Of a stretch of DNA of 64,000 bases, positions 1 through 10,610 are shown piece by piece. The position numbers and the translations under genes are program-made. The DNA comes from Pegoplata infirma (lineage: Eukaryota > Arthropoda > Insecta > Diptera > Anthomyiidae). The stretch is taken from the NCBI GenBank assembly GCA_963921195.1, contig OY992537.1:34705410-34769409 (forward strand). Direction: 5' to 3'. The notes beneath the pieces are model-generated. The model saw only the letters and a list, made by a program, of their open reading frames with translations. It was not told the DNA's origin and searched no databases. How positions within the stretch are numbered: the stretch's first letter is position 1; every line of letters starts with the position of its first letter.

Positions 1-150
1 AAACAAAATAATTTTTCGTAATGAAACCACTTCCATGCTATCCACTTTGATTTGTAAAAGTGATTTCATTCCGAAAAAAATATTCGTTTTGCGTTTTAAG
101 AGCAAACCATTTATATCACTTCCAAACGGAATTGAGTCTGTGACACCCCC

Positions 151-304
151 GTAAAAGATCAATTGTAATTATAAGATTCTACTTGTAATTCGAAAAAGAT
201 CAATTGTTATTCGTAAAAGATCAATTCTAAATATCAACTGAAATTCTATTGATATTTTTCGAATTACATTTAATTTTTTTCGAATTACAATTAATGTTTT
301 ACGA
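151..304. repeat. Inverted repeat, GTAAAAGATCAATTGTAATT type
   Basis: A GTAAAAGATCAATTGTAATT-like arm near 151-205 is repeated in inverse orientation near 260-304 (AATTACAATTAATGTTTTAC). Probably a decayed palindromic MITE. The rest of 1-770 shows nothing else recognisable. Confidence 0.45.
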
Positions 305-337
305 ATTTTTACAAACAATATTTTTTAAATTGGATGG

Positions 338-384
338 TGTTAACACATTCGGAAATGCCGAATTTAAATTTTTTACATGTTTTC
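338..384 (+). mobile_element. DINE-1/HINE-like terminal fragment
   Basis: ATTCGGAAATGCCGAATTTA followed by a T-rich stretch and TGTTTTC matches the 3' end of complete copies in this window, which have a CGGC...GCCG hairpin and then ACTTGTTTT. Confidence 0.5.
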
Positions 385-771
385 TAATTTTGTAGTAACA
401 ATGAGTGCACTACTCTTATTTAAGTAAATTAACATTTTTTATTACATAAAAGAAAAGAAACACAAGTAAATTCAATGACTGCATACAAAATATTTGTTTT
501 ATTTTTAAAAATTTTTATTCCAATTTTTTTTAAACAAATTGATATGAAATATCAATTTATATAATGTTTAATATAATTGGATAAAATTTTACACAACTGG
601 ATTAGACCAAAATTCGGATCTAAATAAATCTATTAATATCATATATGATATTATAAGATAATTTTAGATAATTTCTGATACAGCCAATTTTGAGATCAGA
701 TTAGATCAATTTAGAGCTCGTACCAGATTAATTTAGATATGATTATATAAAGCACCAGATTAGTTTTTTTA

Positions 772-1184
772 CTCGGGTGAGTAAGATTTTTGCGTGAGTG
801 AGTGTGCGTGATTTATTTATTTTATCTTCATATTTCCTTTCGTACCAAAAAAACAACAAAAAAATTGTAAAATACGGCTTTACTTAAGATTTCCTCCCAA
901 AAAAAAGCAACAAAAATTTTGAAATTTAAATTTTGCTGAAAATTTTTAAATATTTTTTAAATTTTAGTTTTTCAAATCTTTTTTTGTATAAATAAGAGTT
1001 TCGTGAGTGTGAGTGAAGCTTGCGTGAGTGCACGTGAGTGTGAGTTGTATTAAATTTACTCACGTTGATTGTGAGTGAGTGTGAGTAGAAAAAATATGCT
1101 CGTAAGTGAGTGTGCGTGATTTAAAAATTCCTGTCGTGAGCGTTAGTGAGTGTGAGTCAAAAATCACTCACGCGCCAATCTCTA
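772..1184. mobile_element. hAT-type MITE rich in GTGAGTGTGAGTG, left end missing
   Basis: Dense GTGAGTG/CACTCAC motifs, ending CACGCGCCAATCTCTAG. This matches the right terminus of the complete relative at 30346-30683. The expected left TIR (AGAGATGGGCGCGTG) is absent. Confidence 0.6.
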
Positions 1185-1826
1185 GTTTGTATGGGGCCAA
1201 CAAAAATGCCTGATCCGATTCCTTCTAAATTTGGAATGATGATTTGTGCATAAAAATACGATTACCTTAAAATGACATCTAAAGTTATTGGAGTCATTTA
1301 AATGTAGATCTAGGACTAATATTTCGGGTATTTACACTCAAAAACAAAATCTTGTAAAATGACAAGAAAAGTGTGTAACTTTTTTTTTGCTACCTCGTAT
1401 TTGACAAAAATTCCTTGAAATTTTACAAGCTTTTTACCAATAATTTTGTAATTTTACAATATGTTTACCAATAAAATTGTAAATTTACAATTTTTTTGAC
1501 GCGATAAAACTTACAAGAAAGTTTCGTAACTTTACTATATTTTTTGCTACCTCCTATTTTACGAGAATTTCTAGTAAAAAATACGAGCTTTTTGTATTTT
1601 TACAAGTTTTTTGCCAATAAAGTAGTAAATTTACAACTTCTTTGGGGCGATATAACTTACAAAGAATTCTCGTGAATTTACAAGATTTTTTTTTGCAAAA
1701 AAACCTTGGAAATTTGTAAAATTACAACAAAATTTTGTAAAATTTAAAAAAAAATATAAATTTTGATTAAACATCAACACAAACTCATTATACCATGAAC
1801 CACAGAGTAGTGTAGGATATAAATAT
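1185..1826 (-). mobile_element. DINE-like element split by a MITE
   Basis: 1185-1334 and 1769-1826 together match the end of the element at 32543-33262 (GGACTAATATTTCGGGTA ... CAACACAAACTCATTATACC ... GTAGTGTAGGATATAAA). Between them lies a TA-flanked MITE. Confidence 0.6.
1335..1768. mobile_element. TA-type MITE with CTTGTAAAATTACAAG iterons
   Basis: Begins CACTCAAAAACAAAATCTTG directly after TTA inside the DINE-like element. The interior repeats CTTGTAA/TTACAAG and AATTTACAA palindromic motifs. The right terminus is eroded. Relatives occur at 13363-14400 and 29395-29575. Confidence 0.5.
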
Positions 1827-1829
1827 TTG

Positions 1830-2869
1830 TCAATTACTTTTTAAAAATTTATTTTAAAAATACTGTTACACATTCTATGTGTAATATTACACATCTAGCG
1901 TGTAAAAACAAATATTTTGTGTGTAAAATTACACATATTATGTAGTTTTACTAATATTTAATTTATACTAGTGCTGAAACAAACATATTTTTTAAACTAA
2001 CTAATAATTACATTTCAAAAACAGTTTTTTTTATCTATCTAACAAAAAAGTTTAACCACATTTTGCAAGACCACCCTAATATCATTTGTACCGTCTATTT
2101 GTAAAAGTATGTACGTATGAATGTCTGCAACTTGTATAAATTCTATTATTTTTTAACCAAAATTAATTTAGCTTTTTACTACAAACTTTATTTCTATTTT
2201 TAAGTGTTTAATTTGATTTTGATTGATTTTCAATCGTGCTCGTTGGCTGAATGTTTATATTCTAACATTTTTTTTTTTTTAATATTTTTTATTTTACATT
2301 TACAACTAAAAAAACCCCCCTAAAGTAGTGTAGTACTGTAACTAAACAAAACAAGGATTCAGATGGACGAGTGAATGAATGAACGACAAAGTTTAATGTT
2401 CTACACAAATCACTGTATTTAAAAATTTGATTTTAGTTAAACATTTACGACTGACTTTCCAAATGTAAGAAAAACAAAGTTAAATAAACTCTTTTTTGAT
2501 AGAGTTTTTTGTTTTTTGTAGCAACAATAGATTGTAAAATTTTCTAAAGAAACTCCTTAATTGAATTAAAATAAATTACAAAGTGTTTAAAAATTATATA
2601 GAATATTCTAGAGAAACTAAAATGATTTGAAAACAAAAACTTGTAATGGGTAAAATGTTACAAAAAAAATAAAATAAGGTTAAACTATTTTGTCACTTAA
2701 ATTTAAACCACAAAATAACAAAATGAAATGGCAGATGTTCATCATTTTATGTTGGTTAAAATTGAAAATAAAACTTCCTGAATTTAGAAAATATATATGA
2801 AAAATATTTTTCATATGAAAATCACTATGGGCCAATTTTAGGTACTAAGACATTTTTACTTAGATTTTA
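1830..2869. other. AT-rich intronic stretch
   Basis: Short ACACAT/ATGTGT palindromic repeats occur at about 1865-1945. No coding, RNA or named repeat is visible in the rest. Confidence 0.4.
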
Positions 2870-4351
2870 AAAGAAAAAATATGTCTAAGAATCTGAGAAT
2901 TTTTCTATAAAAAATGTTTTAGAATCTGAGAATTTTTCTACACAAAAAATGTCTTAGAATCTGAAATTTTTTTTATAAGAAAAATGTCTCAGATTCTGAG
3001 AATTTTTTTGTAAAAAAAAAATTCTTTGAAACTGACACTTTTTTTATAAGAAAAGTATATTAAAAACTGAGAATTTTTCTATAAGATGTCTCAGAATCTG
3101 AGAATTTTTCTATAAGAAAAATGTCTTGAAACTAAGACTTTCTATAAGAAAAATGTTTCACAATCTGAGCAATTTTCTATAAGAAAAATGTCTCAGAATC
3201 TGAGAACTTTTCTATAAGAAAAATGTCTCAGAATCTGAGAATTTTTCTATAAGAAAGATGTCTCAGAATCTGAGAATTTTTCTTATAGAAAAATGTCTCA
3301 AAATCTGAGAATTTTTCTTATAGAAAAATGTCTCAGAATCTGAAAATTTTTCTTATAGAAAAATGTCTCAGAATCTGAGAATTTTTCTCTAAGAAAAATG
3401 TGTCAGAATCTAAGATTTTCTGAGAATTTTTCTGAGAATTTTTCTATAAGAAAAAGATTTCAGAATCTTTGAATTTTTCTATAAGAAAAATGTATTAGAA
3501 TCTGAAAATTTTTCTATAAGAAAATGTGTCTGATTCTGAATAATTTTCGATAAGAAATATTTCACAGAATCTGAGAATTTTCTATAAGAAAAAATATCAG
3601 AATCTGGGACTTTTTCTATAAGAAAAATGTCTCAGAATCTAAGAATTTTTCTATAAGAAAAATGTCTCAGAATCTGACAATTTTTTCAATAAGAAAAGAA
3701 TTTTTCTAAATTTTTATTATCTTACACTTTTTCTATAGAAAAAATGTCTCAGAATCTGAGACTTTTTCTATAGAAAAATGTCTCAGAATCTGAGACTTTT
3801 TCTATAGAAAAAATGTCTCAGAATCTGAGACTTTTTCTATAGAAAAAATGTCTCAGAATCTGAGACTTTTTCTATAGAAAAAATGTCTCAGAATCTGAGA
3901 CTTTTTCTATAGAAAAAATGTCTCAGAATCTGACACTTTTTCTATAGAAAAAATGTCTCAGAATCTGAGACTTTTTCTATAGAAAAAATGTCTCAGAATC
4001 TAAGAAATTTTTTTATAACAAAAATGTCTCAGAATATGAAATTTTTTTATAAGAAAAATGTCTTAGAATCTGAGTATTTTGCTATAAGAAAAATGTATCA
4101 GAATCTGAGAATTTTCTATAAGAAAAATGTCTCAGAATCTAAGAACTCTACTATAAGAAAAATGTCTCAGAATCTGAGAACTTTTCTATACAAAAAAATT
4201 CTCACAATCTAAGAATTTTTCTATAGGAAAAATGTCTCTGAATCCGAGAAATTTTCTATAAGAAAAATGTCTCAGAATCTGTGAATTTTCTATAAGAAAA
4301 ATGTTTCAGAATCTGAGAATTTTTCTATAAGAAAAATTTCTCAGAATCTGA
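2870..4351. repeat. 35-bp double-palindrome satellite, array 1
   Basis: About 40 diverged units. The best-preserved part (3730-3990) has a 35-bp period made of TCTCAGAATCTGAGA, an odd palindrome, followed by TTTTTCTATAGAAAAA, an even palindrome, then ATG. The same satellite continues right of the Helitron at 6950-7045. Confidence 0.85.
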
Positions 4352-4429
4352 TCTCTATATATATAAAAGAGTAACGTTACTGACTGACTGGCTGACACTC
4401 ATTCATCATCTCCCAGCCCAAACCGCTGA

Positions 4430-5340
4430 AGCTAGAGACTTTAAATTTGGACTGTAGGTCCACCTCCCGGAATATAGATCCACTAAGGCTGGATTTTTGC
4501 CAATGTTGATTCTAAGGGGGTAAAAAGATTAAAAAAACTGTACTTTTGGTACTTTTTATATCACCCGAAATAATGGTCATAGAGACTTTAAATATGGACT
4601 GTATGTCCACATCTCGGAATATAGAACAAGTAAAGCCGGATTTTTGCCAATGTTGATTCTAAGGGGGTAAAAAGGGGAAAAACAGGACTTTTGGTACTTT
4701 TTATATCTCCTGAAATAATGGTCACAGAGACTTGAAATTTGGATTGTGTGTTCACCTCCCGGAATACAGATCTACTAAGGCTGGATTTTTTCCAATGTTG
4801 ATTCTAAGGGGATAAAAAGGGTAAAAAAACTGCACTTTTTGAACTTTTTTTATCTCCTAAAATAATGGTCACAGAAACATGAAATTTGGACTGTATGTTA
4901 ACCTCTCGGAATATAGATCAACTTAGGCTGGATTTTTGTCAATGTTGATTCTATGGGGGTAAAAAACTGTAATTTTGGTACTTTTTATATTTCCTTAAAT
5001 AATGGTCCTAGACACTTGAAATTTTGAATATAGGTTCAGCTCCAGGAATATAGATCTACAAAGGCTGGATTTCTGCCAATGTTGATTCTAAGGGGGTAAA
5101 AAGGGTAAAAAACTGTACTTTTGGTACCTTTTATATTTTCTTAAATAATGGTCTTAGAAACTTAAAATTTGCAATGTTGGTTCACCTCCCGGAAAAAATA
5201 TTCACTAAGGCTGGATTTTTGCCAATGATGACTCTAAGGGGGTGAAAAGGATAAAAAAGTGTACTTTTGGTACTTTTTTTATTTACTGAAATAATGGTCA
5301 TTCAAACTTGAAATTTGGAATGTAGGATACTTTAGTGATA
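4430..5340 (+). repeat. Tandem ~125-180-bp units inside the Helitron
   Basis: Five to six diverged copies. Each carries ATAATGGTC, GACTTGAAATTTGGA, a CACCTCCCGGAATA block, GGCTGGATTTTTGCCAATG and a run of GGGGGTAAAAA. Inverted, more decayed relatives occur at 36350-37300 and 52740-52985. Confidence 0.7.
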
Positions 5341-5377
5341 TTAAACATTCTGAAACAAGTACTTTCCGAAAATTCTG

Positions 5378-5580
5378 TCCAGTTTATAAAAAGTACCTTT
5401 TATAAAAAGTACCTGTTAGAAAAAGTACCTTTTATAAAAAGTAACTTTTATAGAAAGTAACTTTTGTAAAAAGAACCATTTATAAAAAGTACCTTTTATA
5501 AAAAGTACCTTTTATAGAAAGTACCTTTTATAAAAAATACCTTTTATAAAAAGTACCTTTTATTAAATGTATTTATAGAA
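5378..5580. repeat. 16-bp minisatellite AAAAAGTACCTTTTAT
   Basis: About a dozen imperfect copies inside the Helitron. Each unit contains the near-palindrome AAAAGTACCTTTT. Confidence 0.75.
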
Positions 5581-5712
5581 ATTTTTTTTATTTCCTAGAA
5601 TCTTAAAATTTATAATGTAGGAGAATTCGGTAAAAAAAAAGCATTTTGGGAAAAATACGTTTTTAAAATTCCGCTTCTTAGTGGGGTAAAATTGCTAAAA
5701 AAGTGTATTTTC

Positions 5713-6102
5713 TAGGGATGTCGCGAATAGTGTATTCGGCATTTTACCGAATATTTACTATTCGGTATTCGGCTTGAACCGAATACGAATATTGCCGAAT
5801 AGTTTCATTATTCATACGCCTGTATTTTATCTATGTAAAAAATTTAAAAAAAGTACCAGACTAAAAAACAACAACGCTTTTGTTGACACTATTTTTTCTG
5901 TTACCTTAACAATTCAAATTTGAATCAAGTGCTCACGTTTTTTTTGTACAAAAATCAAACTAAAATGACTACAAAAAAGAGTCAAACATAAATAAAGTGT
6001 TATTTTTAACAAATTTAAATTTTGCCGAATAATCGGCAAACTGTTACCGAATATTTATTTAACCGAATATTCAAAAAACATGCCGAATATGCCGAATACC
6101 GA
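5713..6102. mobile_element. Degenerate hAT-like MITE nested in the Helitron
   Basis: It starts TAGGGATGTCGCGAATAG and is filled with inverted copies of TTCGGTAT/ATACCGAA and GCCGAATA. Flanks are a near-exact 8-bp duplication, GTATTTTC (5705-5712) and ATATTTTC (6103-6110). It interrupts a Helitron tandem unit. The right terminus looks shortened, so the assignment to hAT is tentative. Confidence 0.45.
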
Positions 6103-6539
6103 ATATTTTCGGTACCTTTGATATATTTTGAAGTAATGGTTCTAGAAACTTAAAATTAGGAATGTAAAATCCCTTTTGTACTTTTAATATTTGCTAAAAC
6201 AATGATACTAGAAAATTAAAATATGCAAAAGAGGATCCTTCGGTGAAGAAAAAAAAATTCTGGAAAGGTTCTTTTTGGAAATTCAGTTTCTAACGGGGGT
6301 AAGAAAGTGTACTTTTGGTAATTTTTTTCCTATAATAACGACAAAGTGTAAATTTTGGTTATTCTTATATTTCTTGAAATAATGGTTCAGAAATTTGATA
6401 ATTTAAATAAAGGATCACCTAGCACAAAAAAACAGTTTTTAGGAAATTTCATTTCAAAGGGAAAAGGGGGAAATGGTTATTTTTACCTATCTAACTATTA
6501 AACTAAAAGTCCCAAAAATAACACCCAATAGAAGGACAT

Positions 6540-6725
6540 ATTTTAAAATTTTAGAAAGGGGAAATAAGTGGAATAGAGCAGGGAACAATATGGAATGATA
6601 CCTTTTACTCAAGTTTTTTGAATTTAACTTTTTTTACTCCATATTTTTCTTTCTGTATGTTTTTTCACTTAAACTTATTTTTATTCCAATTTCTTTGTTC
6701 ACTGAAATATTTATTCACTCAAAAT
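6540..6725 (+). repeat. Helitron-internal copy of the GGAACGAAATGGAATG repeat
   Basis: Contains GGAATAGAGCAGGGAAC and TGGAATGA followed by a T-rich stretch with TTCACTTAAAC and TCACTCAAAA. This is the same order as each unit of the large array at 57390-62075. Confidence 0.6.
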
Positions 6726-6949
6726 CCAAAGTCCCGATATAAGGGCTCGAAAATAGTTCAAATTTTATTGTTTAAATTATTCATTGAAATATTATGTTAT
6801 GAAAGACTTAAACGTGCACAAGTAAATAAAACAAACACTACGTAGTGGAATTTTCTTGAAATCGATAGAGTAAGTCTGATCCTTCTATTATCCGGTAGTC
6901 GATACAACCGGTAACGAAGTACCGGGATGGTAAGCTAGTTTTTCATATA

Positions 6950-7045
6950 GATAAAAGATCTCAGACTTTAATAATTTTTCTATAGAAAAAATTTCTCAGA
7001 ATCTAAGTTTTTTTATAGGAAAGACTTTTTCCATAAATCTAACAA
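6950..7045. repeat. 35-bp satellite, continuation after the Helitron
   Basis: Decayed units with ATCTCAGAC and TTTTTCTATAGAAAAA. The array was a single block before the Helitron entered. Confidence 0.65.
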
Positions 7046-7660
7046 CTTCCAGCCCATAGTTAATATGTTTAAATTTTAAAACAATTTAACACAGAAAAAC
7101 TTTTACTTTTAAAAACTCCACATATGTTTGTTAGTTTGTTGTTACAATTTTTTGTTTTTCCTTCCAAAAAAATAAAAAAATAACAAACAAAATTTACACT
7201 GTGCTACAACAAAGTAAAAGTTTTCACAAAAATTTTATATATTTTACATATTGTGGTATTTCTATTTTAACAAGAAAAACATTACAGAAAAAAAAATTGT
7301 ACGCGTTAAAACTTAGGAAAACTGGTATGGCCCCAGTTTTCCCCTTTTATGTTTTATGCTTGACATGATGTTAAAAACAGCAGCAACAATAACAAAATAA
7401 CATTTGTGTATGTTTTATTTTTCAAAACATTTTTTTGATTCACAAAATTGTATGTTTGGTTTTTTTATTTTTTATACAACGCACATGTTTTTGTCTATAT
7501 TTAAGATTTGATGTACATGAGTTTTGTATATTTTTTTTTTTATACCATCAAAAAAATCTTTTAGGCCATTATGTTATTTGTGGTCTATATACTTGTTAGA
7601 CGGGACTGGAAAAATAAAATTTAAGAAAATAAAATTTTTAAAGATTCCTGAAATTTTTAA
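7046..7660. other. AT-rich intronic stretch, nothing recognised
   Basis: Only T- and A-rich low-complexity DNA is seen. Confidence 0.4.
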
Positions 7661-7670
7661 TATGAGTTTA

Positions 7671-7711
7671 AGGTAAAAGTTCTGCACTTAGAAGGTGCAG
7701 GACTTTTACCT
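7671..7711. repeat. Short strong hairpin, 17-bp stem
   Basis: AGGTAAAAGTTCTGCAC pairs with GTGCAGGACTTTTACCT across a 7-base loop, with a single G-T wobble. It abuts a solo terminus of the 24412-27089 repeat family. Confidence 0.65.
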
Positions 7712-7795
7712 AATATGAACCGATTTGCACGAAACTTAAAATATATATAAAAGAGACAAATCGGTTCATAAGGGTTGAAATACTTCCCTTGGTAG
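7712..7795. mobile_element. Solo terminus of the AAGGGAAGTATCTCAACC family
   Basis: ATGAACCGATTTG, GAAACTTAAAATATATATAA and GGGTTGAAATACTTCCCTT match the terminal inverted repeat of the element at 24412-27089. Confidence 0.55.
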
Positions 7796-7996
7796 ACCCA
7801 GGGGATATGAGAATGTCAAAAAAAGTTACACCAAAAAAAAAAATTAGTCAAATTATTTTTTTTTTACAATAATGACGAAAAAAGTTTTTTATTCAAACTA
7901 AAAAATTCTGGTCAAAATTTTTAAACAATTTTGTTTACTATCACTTAAAAAAGGGCATTGCAGAGGGTATTCCTTTCCAATTTAATTTCAAACCTA

Positions 7997-8280
7997 AAAT
8001 GTTTGAGCTCGAGGCCTGAATTTCTCTTTAGTTAAAATTCTTCTTTATTAATTTGCAATATTTTGCTACTCATCGATTAGCATCCGCAGGGAGTATAATG
8101 AATTTTAAATAAAAACACAAAATAAATAAAAATTAACGTTGTTTATAACTTGTCATCATACATATTATTTATTTTGTGTTTTTATTTAAAATCCATTACT
8201 CGATGAAATAGCAAAATATTGGAAATTAATAAAGACGATTTTTAATTAAAGAAAAATCCAGGCCTCGAGCTCAAACATTT
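7997..8280. mobile_element. Palindromic MITE with GAGCTCGAGGCC ends, TA duplication
   Basis: Nearly the whole 284 bp is an inverted repeat (arms about 7997-8125 and 8165-8280). Termini AAATGTTTGAGCTCGAGG are flanked by TA on both sides (7995-7996, 8281-8282). Confidence 0.7.
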
Positions 8281-8283
8281 TAT

Positions 8284-8921
8284 TTTTATAACTTTTCTAG
8301 TTATATTATTTTGCTATCATCCATATTTAAAAAAAAAACATGTTAATACTTTTAGACATTTATATTTTGTAAATTATATTTCCATCACTGAACTCTTTGT
8401 TTAAGATTCCATAAAATATGTTTTCCAGACCACTCTACACATTCATCTACATACACAGCATGTGTTGGTGTAATCGCAAAAAAAAAACAACAAGAAAAAT
8501 ATATTTTTTTATTTTTTTGAATTTACACAAACAATTTTAAAACAAAACACAATTTCCATAATTGAGAGAGAAAAATTTTGGTTCGAAATTATTTAAATTT
8601 TGTATTTTTTTGTTTTACTTCAATATTTTATTTTTTTTGTGTTTTAGTCGCGTGAGGCATGAATTTTATTTTTATCTTAATTTTATGTATAGTATATTAT
8701 TTTTGTATAGAAAAATATTTAAATTGTTTTTGAAGAGCATGAAAATTTGTAATTAGAGCATAGTTAAAAAGGAAATTTATGTTTTTGTCTTCAAAAATAT
8801 AATTAAAATATTAAATTTTAAAATAAATGTTGTTTTTTATATATTTTTTGTAACAAAAGGTACAAAGAAATAAAAATTATTTTATTCGGCATTTATATAT
8901 ATATTAGATTGGAATATTATA
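8284..8921. other. AT-rich intronic stretch, nothing recognised
   Basis: Low-complexity A/T runs with no feature I can support. Confidence 0.4.
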
Positions 8922-9543
8922 TTAGCTCGAGGCCCAAAAAATTTTATTGATAATAGAATTTTTTGGGCCTCAAATAGATTTTTTTATTTATGGCTTTAAA
9001 AAATGTTACTCATCTCATAGTATATCTGTACAGATCTGTTTCAGCCTTACTAAGGTAATCATCAGCAGATTTACGATAACCAATGTTGCTTTAATAAAGT
9101 TACTCATCTTATTTTACATCTGCACATATCTGTTTCACCCTTACTAAGGTAATCATCAGCAGTTTCACGAGAACCATTGTTGGGTCAAACAAACATCAAA
9201 CCAGACATATTATGTCATATTTTACAAGTCAAATGAGAATTACTATAATGAATGAAAAAAATCTGTTTCACAGCAAAAATAACTCTTTTAAAGCAAAATT
9301 AAATAAACAGATTTTAGACATTTATAATAGTATTTCTGATTTAAATTGTGAAATATATGAAACATTATGTCTGGTTTGATATTTAATTGACCAAGACTGA
9401 TTCTCTAAAATCTGCTAATGATCCATTAGTAAGTGTGAAACAGATCAGTGCAGATGTAAAATTAGATGAGTAACTTTATTAAGGCAATAAATAATCTATT
9501 ATAAGAACATCATTACTAAAATTTGTTGGGCCTCGAGCTAGAA
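8922..9543. mobile_element. Foldback MITE with TTAGCTCGAGGCCC ends, TA duplication
   Basis: TIRs begin TTAGCTCGAGGCCCAA and TTCTAGCTCGAGGCCCAA, with TA flanks (8920-8921, 9544-9545). Inside, a CATCTGTACAGATCTGTTTC...CTTACTAAGGTAATCATCAGCAG block occurs twice directly (about 9005-9066, 9102-9165) and once inverted (9408-9478). A CCAGACATATTATG motif is also inverted (9202, 9360). Confidence 0.7.
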
Positions 9544-9902
9544 TAGTACTCTTATCGAATATATAATTAAAATATTACTGAAATATTTTTAAAGTAAGGA
9601 AAGAACCTTATACAATACAATATTATACAAAAAAAAAAACTCAATACAATTATTTGTTTAAAATTTCCCTTTCAGCTTAATATCCCCACAAACAATGTAT
9701 AAGTGTACAACATAAAATATTTTCATCCTCCATCAGTAGCCGTTCCCCAAAAAATTCACTGTTCAACCATATTTTTTTACACCAAAATTCCCATTAATTA
9801 TTTTCATACTTCTTTGAATATTATTTAAAATATGTTAATTGTCTTATACTGTTTTAATTTTCTTATTATGTATTTTTTTTGTATTGTTCTTTTATCGTAT
9901 TC

Positions 9903-9908
9903 ACTTAC
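9903..9908 (-). other. 5' splice donor of the following intron
   Basis: GTAAGT follows GAAAA on the minus strand at the end of the coiled-coil exon. The intron it opens occupies the rest of the window to the left (9908 to beyond 1), with no exon recognised in it. Confidence 0.8.
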
Positions 9909-10126
9909 TTTTCCTGTTCCTGTGCCAGTTCATCTCTTTTGATCGATATTAAACGTTGCAGATTTTCATATTCCGCTGCAGCCACACGTTGTCTTTCTTC
10001 ATACAATTGCCGCAATTGACGGATATTAACCAATTGTCTTTCATATTCCTGGCGTAAATTATCAGACATGATTTTCATTTCATGTTCAGCAAATGATTTT
10101 TCAATTTCAGTAAGTCTTTGTTTCAA
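9909..10126 (-). CDS. Second coding exon of the same coiled-coil gene
   Basis: This exon is 218 nt, 72 codons plus two bases. It is preceded on the minus strand by a long T tract and CAG (10129-10127) and followed by a consensus GTAAGT donor (9908-9903). It enters in phase 0, matching the phase-0 donor at 44075, and leaves in phase 2, so the TAA seen just beyond is intronic. The peptide is almost pure coiled coil, rich in E, K, R, Q and L with regular leucines, including a run like LRQEYERQLVNIRQLRQLYE. It has no cysteines or prolines. Further exons must lie left of the window, since no stop occurs in the spliced frame. Joining to 44075-45142 is inferred from phase, strand and shared composition; no other coding exon is visible between them. 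Confidence 0.85.
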
Positions 10127-10150
10127 CTGGAAAAAAAAATAATAATAATG
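10127..10150 (-). other. 3' splice acceptor of the 34-kb intron
   Basis: On the minus strand an ATT-repeat and T tract lead into CCAG immediately before the coding exon. This is a normal polypyrimidine tract and AG. Its phase (0) agrees with the donor at 44069-44074. Confidence 0.8.
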
Positions 10151-10251
10151 GAAAAAGTGAAATATGGTAAATTTAAAAATAAAACAACTGAAAATAAGGA
10201 AAATTTAACAAAAAAAAATTTAAAAAGAACGAATAAGGAAAACAGCAAGAA

Positions 10252-10610
10252 ATGTTGGATATTCGTAAAGGCATTTTACGAGTTTTTGAAAACCCTACAC
10301 TAAAAATACCTGCGAATTTTGTACTCTTGCCCAAAACATTAAATCATGATAATGTTTTGCGGAAGATTTGGGTGTACTTGTCAAAGCAAAGTTTTTTAGA
10401 AAAAATAATGTTATATTACGAATTGAAATATCAGTCGAGGACCTCATTAAAAAACCAAAAGAGCTGTACATTTCGTAAGTGAGTGCAAAAATAAGTGCAA
10501 AAAAGTGTTTTTACATTTTGGAGAGTATAAAAGATTCGGCACCAAAGAATATAACACTCTCACTTGTTTTATGTACACTTGACAAACAAATGGAAAATTT
10601 TTATGCGAAA
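10252..10610 (+). repeat. DINE-end composite repeat, left half (interrupted)
   Basis: Matches 29577-29896 closely over about 320 bp. It includes CATGATAATGTTTTGCGGAAG, a GAGTATAAAAGATTCGGCAC hairpin and CACTCTCACTTGTTTT. The match breaks at 10610, where a foldback element enters, and resumes at 12593. Confidence 0.75.

Larger units (their letters stand above)
4352..6938 (+). mobile_element. Non-autonomous Helitron inserted in the 35-bp satellite
   Basis: The element begins TCTCTATATATATAAAAGAG after an A and ends CTAG before a T. A CCGGTA/TACCGG hairpin (6908-6925) sits about nine bases before the terminus. TC start, 3' hairpin, CTRR end and A|T insertion without target duplication are the Helitron signature. 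Both flanks are the 35-bp satellite. No Rep/helicase frame is present. The interior holds tandem ~125-180-bp units (4430-5340), a 16-bp repeat (5378-5580), an inserted hAT-like piece (5713-6102) and a block (6540-6725) related to the array at 57390-62075. Confidence 0.75.

Noticed and set aside
2870..4351. CRISPR array or coding minisatellite (74-codon frame at 3988-4212)
   Set aside because: Units are contiguous with no unique spacers and the genome is eukaryotic; the repetitive peptide is broken by stops outside this part.
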